Shown: positions 47,510 to 56,474 of the stretch, piece after piece
Numbering within the stretch: position 1 is the stretch's first letter
Layout: the number at the start of each line of letters is the position of its first letter
Assembly (NCBI RefSeq): GCF_027938815.1
Contig: NZ_CP115913.1
Location: 1,212,001-1,276,000, forward strand
DNA: 64,000 bases
DNA from: Oceanirhabdus sp. W0125-5
GTDB taxonomy: Bacteria > Bacillota > Clostridia > Clostridiales > Clostridiaceae
Reading direction: 5' to 3'
Translations under genes and position numbers: made by a program
Notes under the pieces: generated by a model
Database searches by the model: none
What the model was told of the DNA's origin: nothing
What the model saw: only the letters and a program-made list of their open reading frames with translations

Positions 47510-47572
47510 AAGCCGGGGATGGTTCATTAAAACTTTAACAGTTTTAATGAACCATCCCCGGCTTGTTTTTTC
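47510..47572 (+). terminator. long perfect terminator hairpin
   Basis: A 25-bp perfectly paired stem (47510-47534 with 47540-47564; AAGCCGGGGATGG core) is followed by TGTTTTTTC. It is GC-rich against its surroundings and separates the two-component genes from the ABC genes. Confidence 0.88.
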
Positions 47573-47702
47573 TTAAGGTTATCTTAAGGAAAAGATTAGG
47601 ATAAATACACATTGGTTTTATTGTTATGAAAGAAATGGAGAGTATTATTAGTATTATAAGAAAGCAAGAAATTAATTGATATAAATACATGGAGGAAGTG
47701 AT

Positions 47703-48422
47703 ATGGATACAGTTTTGAAATTAAGTGGTATTCATAAAAGTTTCAAAGGTAAAAAGATAATAGATGGACTTAATATGGAAGTGAACAGGGGAGAGATATA
47801 TGGGTTCTTAGGGGAGAAAGGTTCAGGAAAAACAACTACATTGAAGATGATAATGGGGCTTCTAAAGGTAGATAAAGGAAATATAAACCTGTTGAATAAT
47901 GAAATGAATAACAATTCTAGAGAGGTGTTTAGAAGGATTGGGGGAATAATTGAAACCCCAGTGTTCTATGAAGAACTTAGTGGGCTCATGAACCTCAAGT
48001 TACATGGAAATTTATTTGGAGGATACAAGCAAGAAAAATACATGGAATTATTAGAGCTAGTAGGTATTAGGGAGAGTGCAAAGATAAAGGTGAAGAAATA
48101 TTCTCTTGAGATGAAACAAAGATTGGGAATAGCAAGGGCGCTTGTGAACAATCCTGACTTTCTTATATTTGATGAACTAAGCAATGAGCTTGATTCAAAA
48201 GGGAGGAGGGATGTAATAAATATTTTTAAGAAGTTATCTAAAGAAGGAAAAACAATATTGATATCATCTCATATACTAGGAGACATTGAAAAGGTATGTA
48301 CCAAAATCGGAATCATAGGAAGAGGAAAAATACTTATAGAAGGAAGTGTTGATGAATTATTAGACCTTAACAATAATGCGGATATAGAAGAGTGTTTCCT
48401 TAAGGTAATTGAGGAGGAGTAA
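47703..48422 (+). CDS. ABC transporter ATP-binding protein with divergent motifs
   Basis: This 239-residue ATPase of the BcrA/CcmA-like ABC-2 group has Walker A GEKGSGKTT (Asn replaced by Lys in the usual GPNGAGKTT), a signature YSLEMKQR instead of LSGGQ-type, and Walker B FLIFDELSNELD instead of LDEPTNGLD. The catalytic Glu of Walker B remains, but the signature loop has lost its Ser-Gly-Gly, so hydrolysis may be altered. It is followed 3 bases later by its permease. Confidence 0.88.
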   Translation: MDTVLKLSGIHKSFKGKKIIDGLNMEVNRGEIYGFLGEKGSGKTTTLKMIMGLLKVDKGNINLLNNEMNNNSREVFRRIGGIIETPVFYEELSGLMNLKLHGNLFGGYKQEKYMELLELVGIRESAKIKVKKYSLEMKQRLGIARALVNNPDFLIFDELSNELDSKGRRDVINIFKKLSKEGKTILISSHILGDIEKVCTKIGIIGRGKILIEGSVDELLDLNNNADIEECFLKVIEEE

Positions 48423-48425
48423 CAT

Positions 48426-49247
48426 GTGGGTACTATTATAAAGAACGAATTGATAAGAATAGTACATGAAAAGAAAATATATATATTTATGATTATCTTA
48501 GGGGTAATTACTATAGGGATGGCTTTAGGGATAGAGAGTTTATTGAGAGTAACTGAAGGAAGTATAGAAAATGGAATAGTGCCTCCAGGATTTGCTTTAA
48601 TGAGCTTAGGAGAAATTGAAAAGATAAATTCACAGAATTATCCCATGATGATTTTAGGAGTCGTTGTAGGTCTGGTATTACCATTGATGAGTGTAGTTTT
48701 TCTTTCTGGGATTATAACGTCAGATATATCTGATGGTAGGATAAGATACACATTAGTTGGACCAATAAGTAGATGGAAGGTGATCTTAGGTAAGAGTTTA
48801 TCTACAATTGTGATAATGTTTTTTTTAATGGGCTTTATGCTTATACTATCATACTTATCAGGTTATATATTCATAAGAAGTGGTACGTATATTGTTGATG
48901 ATGTTGAATTAGAAGGTGTTAGTATTATGCTGCACATGCTTGAAGTATATATGAAAAGTTATATGATTATTGCAATATTCACTATCTCACTTACTCCAAT
49001 ATGTATTCTTTTAAAGAAGGTGACAAGTGTAATAATGTTTTCAGTGGGTTTAATTATTGGAGCATCTTTAATTAGCATTATATTTAGGGCGGTGTCTAAA
49101 TATTTAATCACAGCATATTTTAAAGCATTCTCAAATATGGTGAATAAAGCTATAAGCACAGAGGAAATTATCATTTTCATTGCTTACGTAGTAATATCAG
49201 TAATTTTAGCTGTAGCTATCTTTAATAAAAAAGAATTTACAGAATAA
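48426..49247 (+). CDS. ABC-2 type permease
   Basis: This 273-residue membrane protein starts at GTG 48426 with GAGGAGGAG upstream; an ATG two bases earlier leads to an immediate stop. It has about six membrane segments with a long extracellular loop after the first (about 40-75), as in BcrB-like permeases for antimicrobial peptides. It partners the divergent ATPase just upstream. The substrate is unknown. Confidence 0.88.
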   Translation: MGTIIKNELIRIVHEKKIYIFMIILGVITIGMALGIESLLRVTEGSIENGIVPPGFALMSLGEIEKINSQNYPMMILGVVVGLVLPLMSVVFLSGIITSDISDGRIRYTLVGPISRWKVILGKSLSTIVIMFFLMGFMLILSYLSGYIFIRSGTYIVDDVELEGVSIMLHMLEVYMKSYMIIAIFTISLTPICILLKKVTSVIMFSVGLIIGASLISIIFRAVSKYLITAYFKAFSNMVNKAISTEEIIIFIAYVVISVILAVAIFNKKEFTE

Positions 49248-49277
49248 ATATCTTTAATAAAAATTAGGAGTGATAAT

Positions 49278-49472
49278 ATGAATATCGATTTAAGATTAAT
49301 TATACCAATAGTAATAATGAATGGAATATTACTTTTAATTGCAGGAGTTGATTTAATAAAACGAGATAAATTAAATGTTAGAGGTGGTAATAAGCTTATA
49401 TGGGTTCCAATAATTCTACTTATTTCATTCGTTGGACCAGTTGTTTATTTAACAGTAGGAAGAACGGAGTAA
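49278..49472 (+). CDS. small PLDc_N-domain membrane protein (YxlE-like)
   Basis: This 64-residue protein has two membrane segments (about 7-24 and 43-60) and the PLDc_N motif W-x-P-I-I-L-L-I-S-F-V-G-P-V-V-Y-L, ending GRTE. In Bacillus subtilis a protein of this type, YxlE, precedes the YxlF ATPase and YxlG permease, exactly the order here, so it is probably a small accessory of that transporter. ATG follows TAGGAGTG. Confidence 0.88.
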   Translation: MNIDLRLIIPIVIMNGILLLIAGVDLIKRDKLNVRGGNKLIWVPIILLISFVGPVVYLTVGRTE

Positions 49473-49494
49473 TTAATTAGGGAGAGGTGAAAAA

Positions 49495-50412
49495 ATGAAA
49501 ATTATTAATTGTGAAGGATTATCTAAAAAATATAAAGATAAAAAAGCATTAGAAGATATAACATTTAGTATAGAGGGAACAGGATGTATTGGTTTTCTGG
49601 GAGCAAATGGTGCAGGTAAAACTACCACCATGCGTATTTTAACGGGACTTGCAGCACCTACTTCAGGTAAAGTAGAGGTTGTTGGGTATGATGTAAGTAA
49701 GGATATTAATAAGATTAGAAAAGAATTAGGTTATTGTCCTCAAACACCGAAATTTTATAGCTATATGACTGGGGAAGAGTGGATGAAATGGGTTGGTTCA
49801 ATGTTTGATTTGGATAAAGAGACTATAAAGAAAAGAAATGAAGAGTTATTAAAAATGTGTGGAATTTGGGAAGCGAGAAATCGAAAAATTAGTGGATATA
49901 GTGGTGGGATGAAACAACGATTGGCAATAGCGCAAGCCCTCATTAATAAGCCTAAGTTGCTTATACTAGACGAACCTGTATCTGCATTAGACCCTATGGG
50001 TCGTTATGATGTATTAAAATTGATAGACAAATTAAAAAATAAAATGACAATATTTATGTCAACTCATATAATAGACGATATTGCAAGAGTTGCAGATAGA
50101 ATTGTAATAATTGATAAAGGTTCTGTAATATTATCTGATTCAATGGAAGAAATAATGAAAAAATACACTAAGCAAAGTATAGAATTTAGTATTGAGCAAA
50201 CAGAAAAAAATATAGTAAAGATATTAAACAATAAATCTTGGGTATCTAAGGTAGAGGTGGATGGTAGCAAGTTTAAAATAACTACAAATCAATTTGAAAT
50301 AGCACGTACGCAGTTACTTCAATTAATTATAGATGAGAAATTAAACTTAATCTCATACGGCGTTAGTGGTACTTCATTAGAGAATATTTTCTTAAAGGCG
50401 GTGGGTAATTAA
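49495..50412 (+). CDS. ABC transporter ATP-binding protein (YxlF-like)
   Basis: This 305-residue ATPase has intact motifs: Walker A GANGAGKTTT, signature YSGGMKQR, Walker B LLILDEPVSALD and H-loop MSTH. The C-terminal extension (about 215-305) is typical of ABC-2 ATPases. It overlaps the permease by one base. The YxlE-YxlF-YxlG order suggests an export or membrane-maintenance function of unknown substrate. Confidence 0.93.
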   Translation: MKIINCEGLSKKYKDKKALEDITFSIEGTGCIGFLGANGAGKTTTMRILTGLAAPTSGKVEVVGYDVSKDINKIRKELGYCPQTPKFYSYMTGEEWMKWVGSMFDLDKETIKKRNEELLKMCGIWEARNRKISGYSGGMKQRLAIAQALINKPKLLILDEPVSALDPMGRYDVLKLIDKLKNKMTIFMSTHIIDDIARVADRIVIIDKGSVILSDSMEEIMKKYTKQSIEFSIEQTEKNIVKILNNKSWVSKVEVDGSKFKITTNQFEIARTQLLQLIIDEKLNLISYGVSGTSLENIFLKAVGN

Positions 50413-51182
50413 TGAAACAATTTCCAATGTTGGCTAAAGAAACAAAAGAGTTAAGCAAAAGTTTTAAAATGTTAATCATGCCTTTAATCTTTACGTTGTT
50501 AGCTTTGATGCAACCAATAACATTGAAGATGCTTCCTAATCTTTTAAAGAATGCAGAGGATTTTCCAGAAGGTACTGTAATTCAAATTCCTGAGCCTCTG
50601 GTAAGTGATGTTTTGAGTGGTTTATTAAGTTCAGTTGCTCAAATGGGTGTTATCATAATCATTTTGATGGTCATGGGAACAATTGCAGGAGAACGGTCCT
50701 TGGATATAACTGCAATGGTATTGGTAAAACCAATTGGACGTGCAAAATATTATTTTGCTAAAATCTTCACCTATTCTGTACTCGTTATTGTTAGCACTTA
50801 TATAGCTCTATCTGTTAGTGTGTATTATACTGAAATAATTTTTGGTAAAGTAAGTTGGTCACATATACTTTTAGGTACTACTGTGTATATACCTAATTTA
50901 CTACTAGTAATTGCAGTTACAATATTCTTCTCAAGCTTCTTAAAAAGTCAAATGGCAGTGGCTGGGGCAGCATTTATTTCATACATTATTTTGAATAAAG
51001 TTCCTCAATATTTAGGAGGATTTATAAATTCATTTTCACCAAATGAATTAGGGGCACGTGCAAGTGAAATATTAGTAGGTGCAAATAATGTTGAGATTTT
51101 AAAACCTTTATTAGGGGTAGTGGGATTGTCAATAATATTAATTTTATGTGGATGGTTTATTTTTAGAAAACAAGAAATTTAA
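50412..51182 (+). CDS. ABC-2 type permease (YxlG-like)
   Basis: This 256-residue membrane protein has six predicted segments and a typical ABC-2 core (GTIAGERSLDITAMVLVKPIGR after the second segment). Its ATG shares a base with the ATPase stop, so the two are coupled. It forms the membrane part of the YxlEFG-like exporter. Confidence 0.92.
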   Translation: MKQFPMLAKETKELSKSFKMLIMPLIFTLLALMQPITLKMLPNLLKNAEDFPEGTVIQIPEPLVSDVLSGLLSSVAQMGVIIIILMVMGTIAGERSLDITAMVLVKPIGRAKYYFAKIFTYSVLVIVSTYIALSVSVYYTEIIFGKVSWSHILLGTTVYIPNLLLVIAVTIFFSSFLKSQMAVAGAAFISYIILNKVPQYLGGFINSFSPNELGARASEILVGANNVEILKPLLGVVGLSIILILCGWFIFRKQEI

Positions 51183-51250
51183 ATAAAAATCCATGTTATA
51201 ATATGACTAGCTATTAAAATAAAATCAAATAGAGAAAGTGGAGTAGTAAT

Positions 51251-51418
51251 ATGAAAGATATTGAATTAACAGAAATGGATTTTGAGGAAAGCATAATTGA
51301 AAAACTAGAGACGATTAAAAATAACATTAAAGATTTTTTATTAATAGAAAGTCCATTTATAGATCCTTTAAGTATGGTTGAAGAGATATTTGATAATGAA
51401 TCAAAATATCCGTCATAA
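51251..51418 (+). CDS. hypothetical 55-residue acidic protein
   Basis: A short frame with GTGGAG 8 bases before ATG and a terminator 29 bases after the stop. The product (MKDIELTEMDFEESIIEKL..., ending ESKYPS) is acidic and probably a single amphipathic helix with a Pro-rich turn. It follows the YxlEFG-like genes by 68 bases and may be cotranscribed. No family is recognised. Confidence 0.65.
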   Translation: MKDIELTEMDFEESIIEKLETIKNNIKDFLLIESPFIDPLSMVEEIFDNESKYPS

Positions 51419-51446
51419 TTAAGTTAAGACATAAAAATACAAAGAT

Positions 51447-51479
51447 AAGAAAGAGTACCTGCTCTTTCTTTTTTTTATT
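51447..51479 (+). terminator. intrinsic terminator
   Basis: AAGAAAGAG-TACCTG-CTCTTTCTT hairpin with an eight-T tail. Confidence 0.93.
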
Positions 51480-51665
51480 AAGAATTTTAAGAGAAAATTT
51501 GAGGTTATAATTAGTTTTTTTATCTTTATAATGATCTCCCTCTAATTATTTTTTAAAATTTATCAAGTTATTGTGATAATAAATGAATGTATTAAGGTGT
51601 TTTGATTTTTATTAATTGGAAATATTAGAGAATTAACAAACAAAAAAAGGTAAAAAATCAAATTT

Positions 51666-51757
51666 ATCCGGTGCACAAAAGAAAGTGCACCGGATTTTAT
51701 GATTATGGAAGTTTGTGTTATAATAATGATAAAAGGTGTACAAGTTGCTGTGCACCG
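51666..51757 (+). promoter_or_regulatory. GTGCAC palindrome cluster upstream of the P-loop gene
   Basis: ATCCGGTGCAC and its exact complement form an 11-bp stem (51666-51695, 8-base loop). A third GTGCACCG occurs at 51750-51757. The repeated GTGCAC core near the start of a monocistronic gene suggests operators or a regulatory hairpin; it could also be a terminator, but the T-run is short. Confidence 0.5.
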
Positions 51758-51821
51758 AAATGAAAGTGGCTGTATAGGCTGGGTAAGGCGATTTGGTAAT
51801 GTGAACTAAGGAGGAAATTCC

Positions 51822-54092
51822 ATGATTGAATATAAGGTATCGAAGAGTAAAAATAAAGGACGAAAGAGTTGGAGTATTAATTTCTATCACCCTATGATTA
51901 TAGATGAAAAGACGGGTAATCTGGAAAGAATAAGAAGAGGTACTGGTATAGAAGAGGAAGAAAAAGTAGACTTGATAATTGCAGATCTACAGAAGCTGAT
52001 TAATGATATTAGCTATCATAATAGTGCTAAGAGAGAAGTGGCTTTAAAAGAAGGTATAAATGAAAAAGCAGTTGAGATATTTTATAGAGATATTTATATT
52101 AATAACAGTTATGAGTATGAGAAGATAAGAGAGGCATATATACCTATAGAGAATCTAAAAGATCATAAAGTGATTGATATTGAAGGGTTTAGTGGGGCTG
52201 GAAAGACCACTTTGTTACAGAAATTACTTGGGTTAGAGGCCGAGGGGGAACAGGTTTTAGCAACTTCTACAAGTAAGACCACTATTTCTAATAAAGAATT
52301 TATTGTAAGCAATGATAAAAAGTACAGTGTTGTTTGCATTTTTAAAGAGAAGGCTAAGATTGAAAAATATGTAAAAGAATTAATTGAAGGAGCAATTTTT
52401 GAGATCATAAAAAATAGTACATATGATGTTATAGTTAAGAACTTTTTAGAGACAAAAGATAGAGAATTTAGGTTGAATTATATATTAGGAAACATAAGTA
52501 CAAGGGATAAAACTATAGAATGTAGTGGATATATAAATAAAATAGCCAGATATAACAAAGGTAAAGGAAATGAAGTTGAGAATAACAAGGAGTTAGAAGA
52601 GATATTATTTAATATAATCAGCTATGCAGCAAAAGAATGGGATGAGTTTCTAAAGGGGAATAATGTAAACATAGACAAGCTATCTAAAAGAAGAAAACTT
52701 GAGTTAGAAATTAAATTTACTGAGAAAACAATGAAGATGAACAGGTGCCTGGAATTTGTAGAAATAATAATGAATATGATAAATTCTGTTATACATAGCG
52801 TGTTAGGCGACAATGTCACATATAAAGAAGTGAATAAAAACGGGTGGATAGATTATATATTTGCAGAGAATTTAGATAGAGAAGCTTGTTTAAATATAAT
52901 GGAGTGCATGGCATCTAATAAAAAGACCTTATTTGGACATATTATTACGCCTATTGTTGAAAGCATAAGAGCAAAAGGGCCATTTATACCAAAGTTTATT
53001 GATGAAAAAGATGATTATAAATTTATATTTCTTGATGGTAAGGGATTAGATCATATACTAAAGGAAGCTTTTAGTATTCCTCCTGAGATAGATGGAAAGT
53101 TAAGAAAAGCTGATAGAATTTTATGGGTTAATAATGCTTCAGAAGGAATGAAATATGATGCTGAAAAGTTTTTTAATCATATAGAGATTTCGGGATATAC
53201 AACAAAACTCCATATGGCATTCACACACTTTGATAAGATTAATGGAGAAAATTTTTACGGAATAGACAGTAAAGTTCAGCATATTGTTGGAAATATGAAT
53301 CAAGTTTTAGAGTTATTAAGTGATTCAAAAGGTGAAAATATAAAAAGAAATTTAAGTGATAAATTATTTTTCTTAGAAAACCTCAATAAAAAAGCAGTTA
53401 GAGATGAAGAGTGCATGACTATTCAAGAGATAAAAGATTTAATTAATAAATTAAAGGTACCAAAAGAGGTTGGAAGTTTATATAAGGAACCATTAAAATA
53501 TTATAAGTATTTATTCCCAATTGACCTTATTGAAGTTACAAAGAAATATAATGAAAGGTGGGATTCTCTTTTAGGTCTTAAAGAGGATCAAAGTATTAAG
53601 GCACTGCCAGTACAAACAGTAAAAGCATTATCTAGAAGGTATGCAGAGTTAAATAGCTTATCCTATGATGGATTGAGCCCTGTTGGGGATATGCAAAAAT
53701 ATTTATTAGAGTGTATATATAAAATGGTAACTAAACCTAATTACTTTGAAGAGGATTTCTTTATGTCAGAAGAAAATAAAAGTGTAGTAGTTAGTATAAT
53801 TATGGAAAATATAAGTAAAAAAGTATATGAAGTGTGCAAAGAAAGAATACTGACTTTAAATAGGCAAACTGAACTTTGGTATAGGGCGTATCACCTAAGG
53901 AGAGGAGAAGGGGCAGCAGAGTTACGATCAGAAGATATAAAAGAAATAAACAGGTTTGCAATGCCTTGCTATAACATATCTTATGAGAATTGTGAGATTA
54001 AGCGATTTGCAAACCAATTATTAAAATGTGTTTTACAAGAGGCTTTTAAGGAAGTAAACAGGGAATATAATACAAAAATCATTTTTGATTAG
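51822..54092 (+). CDS. large P-loop NTPase with GTPase-like motifs, function unknown
   Basis: This 756-residue protein is not recognised as a named family. The basic N-terminus (about 1-60; NKGRKSWSINFYHP, then RIRRGTG) resembles the arm-type DNA-binding region of tyrosine recombinases. A P-loop GFSGAGKTT (122-130) is followed by DGKGLD (405-410, DxxG-like), WVNNAS (435-440) and THFDK (468-472, in the place of TKxD), an order suggestive of a TRAFAC/dynamin-like GTPase with a long helical insertion between G1 and G3. The C-terminal 250 residues are helical. There is no membrane segment. It is monocistronic behind a strong AAGGAGG. Confidence 0.75.
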   Translation: MIEYKVSKSKNKGRKSWSINFYHPMIIDEKTGNLERIRRGTGIEEEEKVDLIIADLQKLINDISYHNSAKREVALKEGINEKAVEIFYRDIYINNSYEYEKIREAYIPIENLKDHKVIDIEGFSGAGKTTLLQKLLGLEAEGEQVLATSTSKTTISNKEFIVSNDKKYSVVCIFKEKAKIEKYVKELIEGAIFEIIKNSTYDVIVKNFLETKDREFRLNYILGNISTRDKTIECSGYINKIARYNKGKGNEVENNKELEEILFNIISYAAKEWDEFLKGNNVNIDKLSKRRKLELEIKFTEKTMKMNRCLEFVEIIMNMINSVIHSVLGDNVTYKEVNKNGWIDYIFAENLDREACLNIMECMASNKKTLFGHIITPIVESIRAKGPFIPKFIDEKDDYKFIFLDGKGLDHILKEAFSIPPEIDGKLRKADRILWVNNASEGMKYDAEKFFNHIEISGYTTKLHMAFTHFDKINGENFYGIDSKVQHIVGNMNQVLELLSDSKGENIKRNLSDKLFFLENLNKKAVRDEECMTIQEIKDLINKLKVPKEVGSLYKEPLKYYKYLFPIDLIEVTKKYNERWDSLLGLKEDQSIKALPVQTVKALSRRYAELNSLSYDGLSPVGDMQKYLLECIYKMVTKPNYFEEDFFMSEENKSVVVSIIMENISKKVYEVCKERILTLNRQTELWYRAYHLRRGEGAAELRSEDIKEINRFAMPCYNISYENCEIKRFANQLLKCVLQEAFKEVNREYNTKIIFD

Positions 54093-54218
54093 GGAATTAA
54101 GAAGAATTTTTATATAAAACATTCCTAATAAGGGAGATATGCATATAATGATATTATATATATTTTAGTTCGTTTTTATATAAGGGCATAATATTAGCAA
54201 TAAATATGAGAGGTAGTT

Positions 54219-54680
54219 ATGAAAAATTTAACTAAAAAGATAGTGTTTGTGGCTGTAGTATTGTGGGTAGTTTTTGCTTATATATATAGAAATGATATTA
54301 ATGGTAACACTTTTGATATAAATAAGTTCGAAAGTGAAATGAAAGCAAAAAACTATGAATTAAAAATAATTAATGTTAAACAGGAGTTTCTTCCAACTAC
54401 AAGAAAAAGAATGATAATCGGAGAGGAAGCAGTTGATATCTACTTATATGGGAATAATAAAAAAATGGAGAATGATGCGAAAAACATTGATAGTGGAGGG
54501 TGTGAATATACATCTAAAGGTGATATTTTAAATAGTGTTAAGGTATCTTGGATTTCAGAACCTCATTTTTATAAAAAAGGAAAAATTATAGTTTTATATG
54601 TAGGTACAAATGAAAAGATTATCTCAGATTTAAAAGAAATTTTCGGTGAGGAGTTCGCAGGAACAGAAAAATACAATTAA
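54219..54680 (+). CDS. hypothetical membrane-anchored or secreted small protein
   Basis: This 153-residue protein has one N-terminal hydrophobic segment (about 7-23) and a soluble alpha/beta domain outside. No cysteine suits a lipobox. The C-terminus (GKIIVLYVGTNEKIISDLKEIFGEEFAG) resembles short clostridial export proteins of unknown role. ATG follows GAGAGG and a terminator follows. Confidence 0.72.
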   Translation: MKNLTKKIVFVAVVLWVVFAYIYRNDINGNTFDINKFESEMKAKNYELKIINVKQEFLPTTRKRMIIGEEAVDIYLYGNNKKMENDAKNIDSGGCEYTSKGDILNSVKVSWISEPHFYKKGKIIVLYVGTNEKIISDLKEIFGEEFAGTEKYN

Positions 54681-54690
54681 AAGAAGAATT

Positions 54691-54720
54691 AGTTGCTACA
54701 AGAGAGTAGCAACTTTTTTG
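54691..54720. terminator. terminator between convergent genes
   Basis: AGTTGCTAC-AAGAGA-GTAGCAACT followed by TTTTTT on the plus strand. Confidence 0.88.
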
Positions 54721-54723
54721 AAT

Positions 54724-55284
54724 TTAATAATTCATATTTGGTATAAAATTACCTAGGGTTATAGTTTTAAAATTCTTGTGTCTTTTTATTTGGTTTATAA
54801 GGGTTATTTCTGATTGGATATCTTTGTGAAATAAATCCCTAGCAGTAAAATCATATAATAAATAATCATCTTCATTTATTAATGTGGCTACCTCTATAGA
54901 TATCTTACTGAATGTTTTAGCGCAAACTTTGAAGCAGAAAGTCTCGTATGACAAGGTGTTTTTTAAGGTTTTTATGTCTCCATAGGAATAAGAATCTAAG
55001 TTGACTTCTAATACAGGAATTACATTCTTATAAGCACTAAATCTGTTTAATGATTTTGAAGTATAATTATTCTGATTTTCTATGTTAGGGATAGTTAAAA
55101 AGAAAGTATTATTATTCTTTTTTTTAATTATTTCTTCAATTTCATCAAGTATATCAGTACTGTCTTCTTTAGAACAAATATATTTTTCAAGTTGTATGAA
55201 AGGAGCGATATTGCTGCTGAATTTTTGATTTTTTAATGCATTCAATTCCTCGGTCATATTGAAAACTATGGGTATATATTTCAT
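54724..55284 (-). CDS. short Beta-family protein
   Basis: This 186-residue leftward gene begins MKYIPIVFNMTEELNALKNQ with SNIAPFIQLEKY following, matching the N-terminus of Beta-family proteins (PF14350-like: YIP, then APxxE and later YLLYDFTARDLF). Family members are usually about 350 residues, so this one stops near the middle, ending TLGNFIPNMNY. It may be a naturally short version or a truncated one. The family is often found near phage or defence genes, but function is unknown. ATG follows AGGAG. Confidence 0.6.
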   Translation of the reverse strand: MKYIPIVFNMTEELNALKNQKFSSNIAPFIQLEKYICSKEDSTDILDEIEEIIKKKNNNTFFLTIPNIENQNNYTSKSLNRFSAYKNVIPVLEVNLDSYSYGDIKTLKNTLSYETFCFKVCAKTFSKISIEVATLINEDDYLLYDFTARDLFHKDIQSEITLINQIKRHKNFKTITLGNFIPNMNY

Positions 55285-55478
55285 TAAAACTCTCCTTTGC
55301 TAAATAATTGGTTATTATTATAATCTATGATTTTAAGTTCATACAAATGAGTGAGAGGGCAAAAAAAAGAAAGTGCTATATATTACTCATTTTCTTTTGT
55401 GAATTGTTCTTGAGCAACATAAATGGATATAATGTGATAAAATGTTAGTATTAGGTTATGTAATAAGGAGGGGTAATT

Positions 55479-56474
55479 GTGAAATATAATAGTTTTGATG
55501 AATTAGAGGTGGCTTACTGTAAATTTTCAGATAAAGAAAAATATAATGAAGCTATAGAGGTGTTAGAAGAGGGATTAAAAGCACTTCCAAAGGAGGAGTG
55601 TGAAAAGAATTTCTACCATATTATGATTGAAAAATGTTGGCTATATTGTAATGATGAAAGGTTCAATGAGGCAGTAGAGATATTCTCAGATCTTATTGAT
55701 AAGGGGTATATATGTCCTATTGATTGGAACTTTGATGGATTGAAAGGGCATGAAAAATACAAAGAGCTAGAAGAAAAAAATGAGCTAATTAAAAAGGAAG
55801 CTCAAAAAAATGCTAAGTTTGATTATGTTGTTCGACTTCCAGAAAACTATAATGAAGGTGAGAAATATCCGGTGTTCTTTAGTCTTCATGGTGATGGAGA
55901 AAATATTCAAGTACATGAAAAGTATTGGAGCTCTGAGTGGCTTACGAAGAGAGGGTTTATTGTTGTGTGTCCTCAGGCATCAATAGTGTATGGACATGAG
56001 GGGTATATCTGGATAGATAAGGGGTTTTATGCTGAATCATACGAAACAAGAAAATATCCTTATACTTATAGTGAATTGCATAAGGAGTTTAAAAACTGCT
56101 ATGATTTAATTTGTGAACAATATTCTGTTGATGAGGAGAATATAATAATTGGAGGATTCTCAGGAGGTGCTGTTGCTGCCATAGATATTACAATATCAAA
56201 TGTAATTCCTGTTAAAGGTGTAATACCTCTGTGTTCATTAAAGCCAAGAAGTTTCAGAGAAGAGTGTGTTAAGTCTGTCATACAAAGAGGTGTGAAGTTT
56301 GTGTTTATGGATGGAGAAGAAGATGTGCCTATGGAACAAGTGGATGAAATGATAGAGGCGTTAGATGAACATGGAATTCCTCATGAGTATTATATTAATG
56401 AAGGAATAGGGCATTGGTATCCAGCGGATTTAGAGGGAAAGTTAAATAAGGCATTGAATTTTATTATGGAGTAA
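55479..56474 (+). CDS. alpha/beta-hydrolase (predicted esterase) with TPR-like N-terminus
   Basis: This 331-residue cytoplasmic protein has two TPR-like helical pairs (about 1-110; EAIEVLEEGLKALPKE, EAVEIFSDLIDKG) and an alpha/beta-hydrolase domain (about 120-331) with SLHGDGEN near the oxyanion region, the nucleophile elbow GGFSGGA (Ser228), an acid DGEEDVP and a catalytic His in GIGHWYP. It is related to phospholipase/carboxylesterase hydrolases. The substrate is unknown. GTG follows AAGGAGGGG. Confidence 0.88.
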   Translation: MKYNSFDELEVAYCKFSDKEKYNEAIEVLEEGLKALPKEECEKNFYHIMIEKCWLYCNDERFNEAVEIFSDLIDKGYICPIDWNFDGLKGHEKYKELEEKNELIKKEAQKNAKFDYVVRLPENYNEGEKYPVFFSLHGDGENIQVHEKYWSSEWLTKRGFIVVCPQASIVYGHEGYIWIDKGFYAESYETRKYPYTYSELHKEFKNCYDLICEQYSVDEENIIIGGFSGGAVAAIDITISNVIPVKGVIPLCSLKPRSFREECVKSVIQRGVKFVFMDGEEDVPMEQVDEMIEALDEHGIPHEYYINEGIGHWYPADLEGKLNKALNFIME

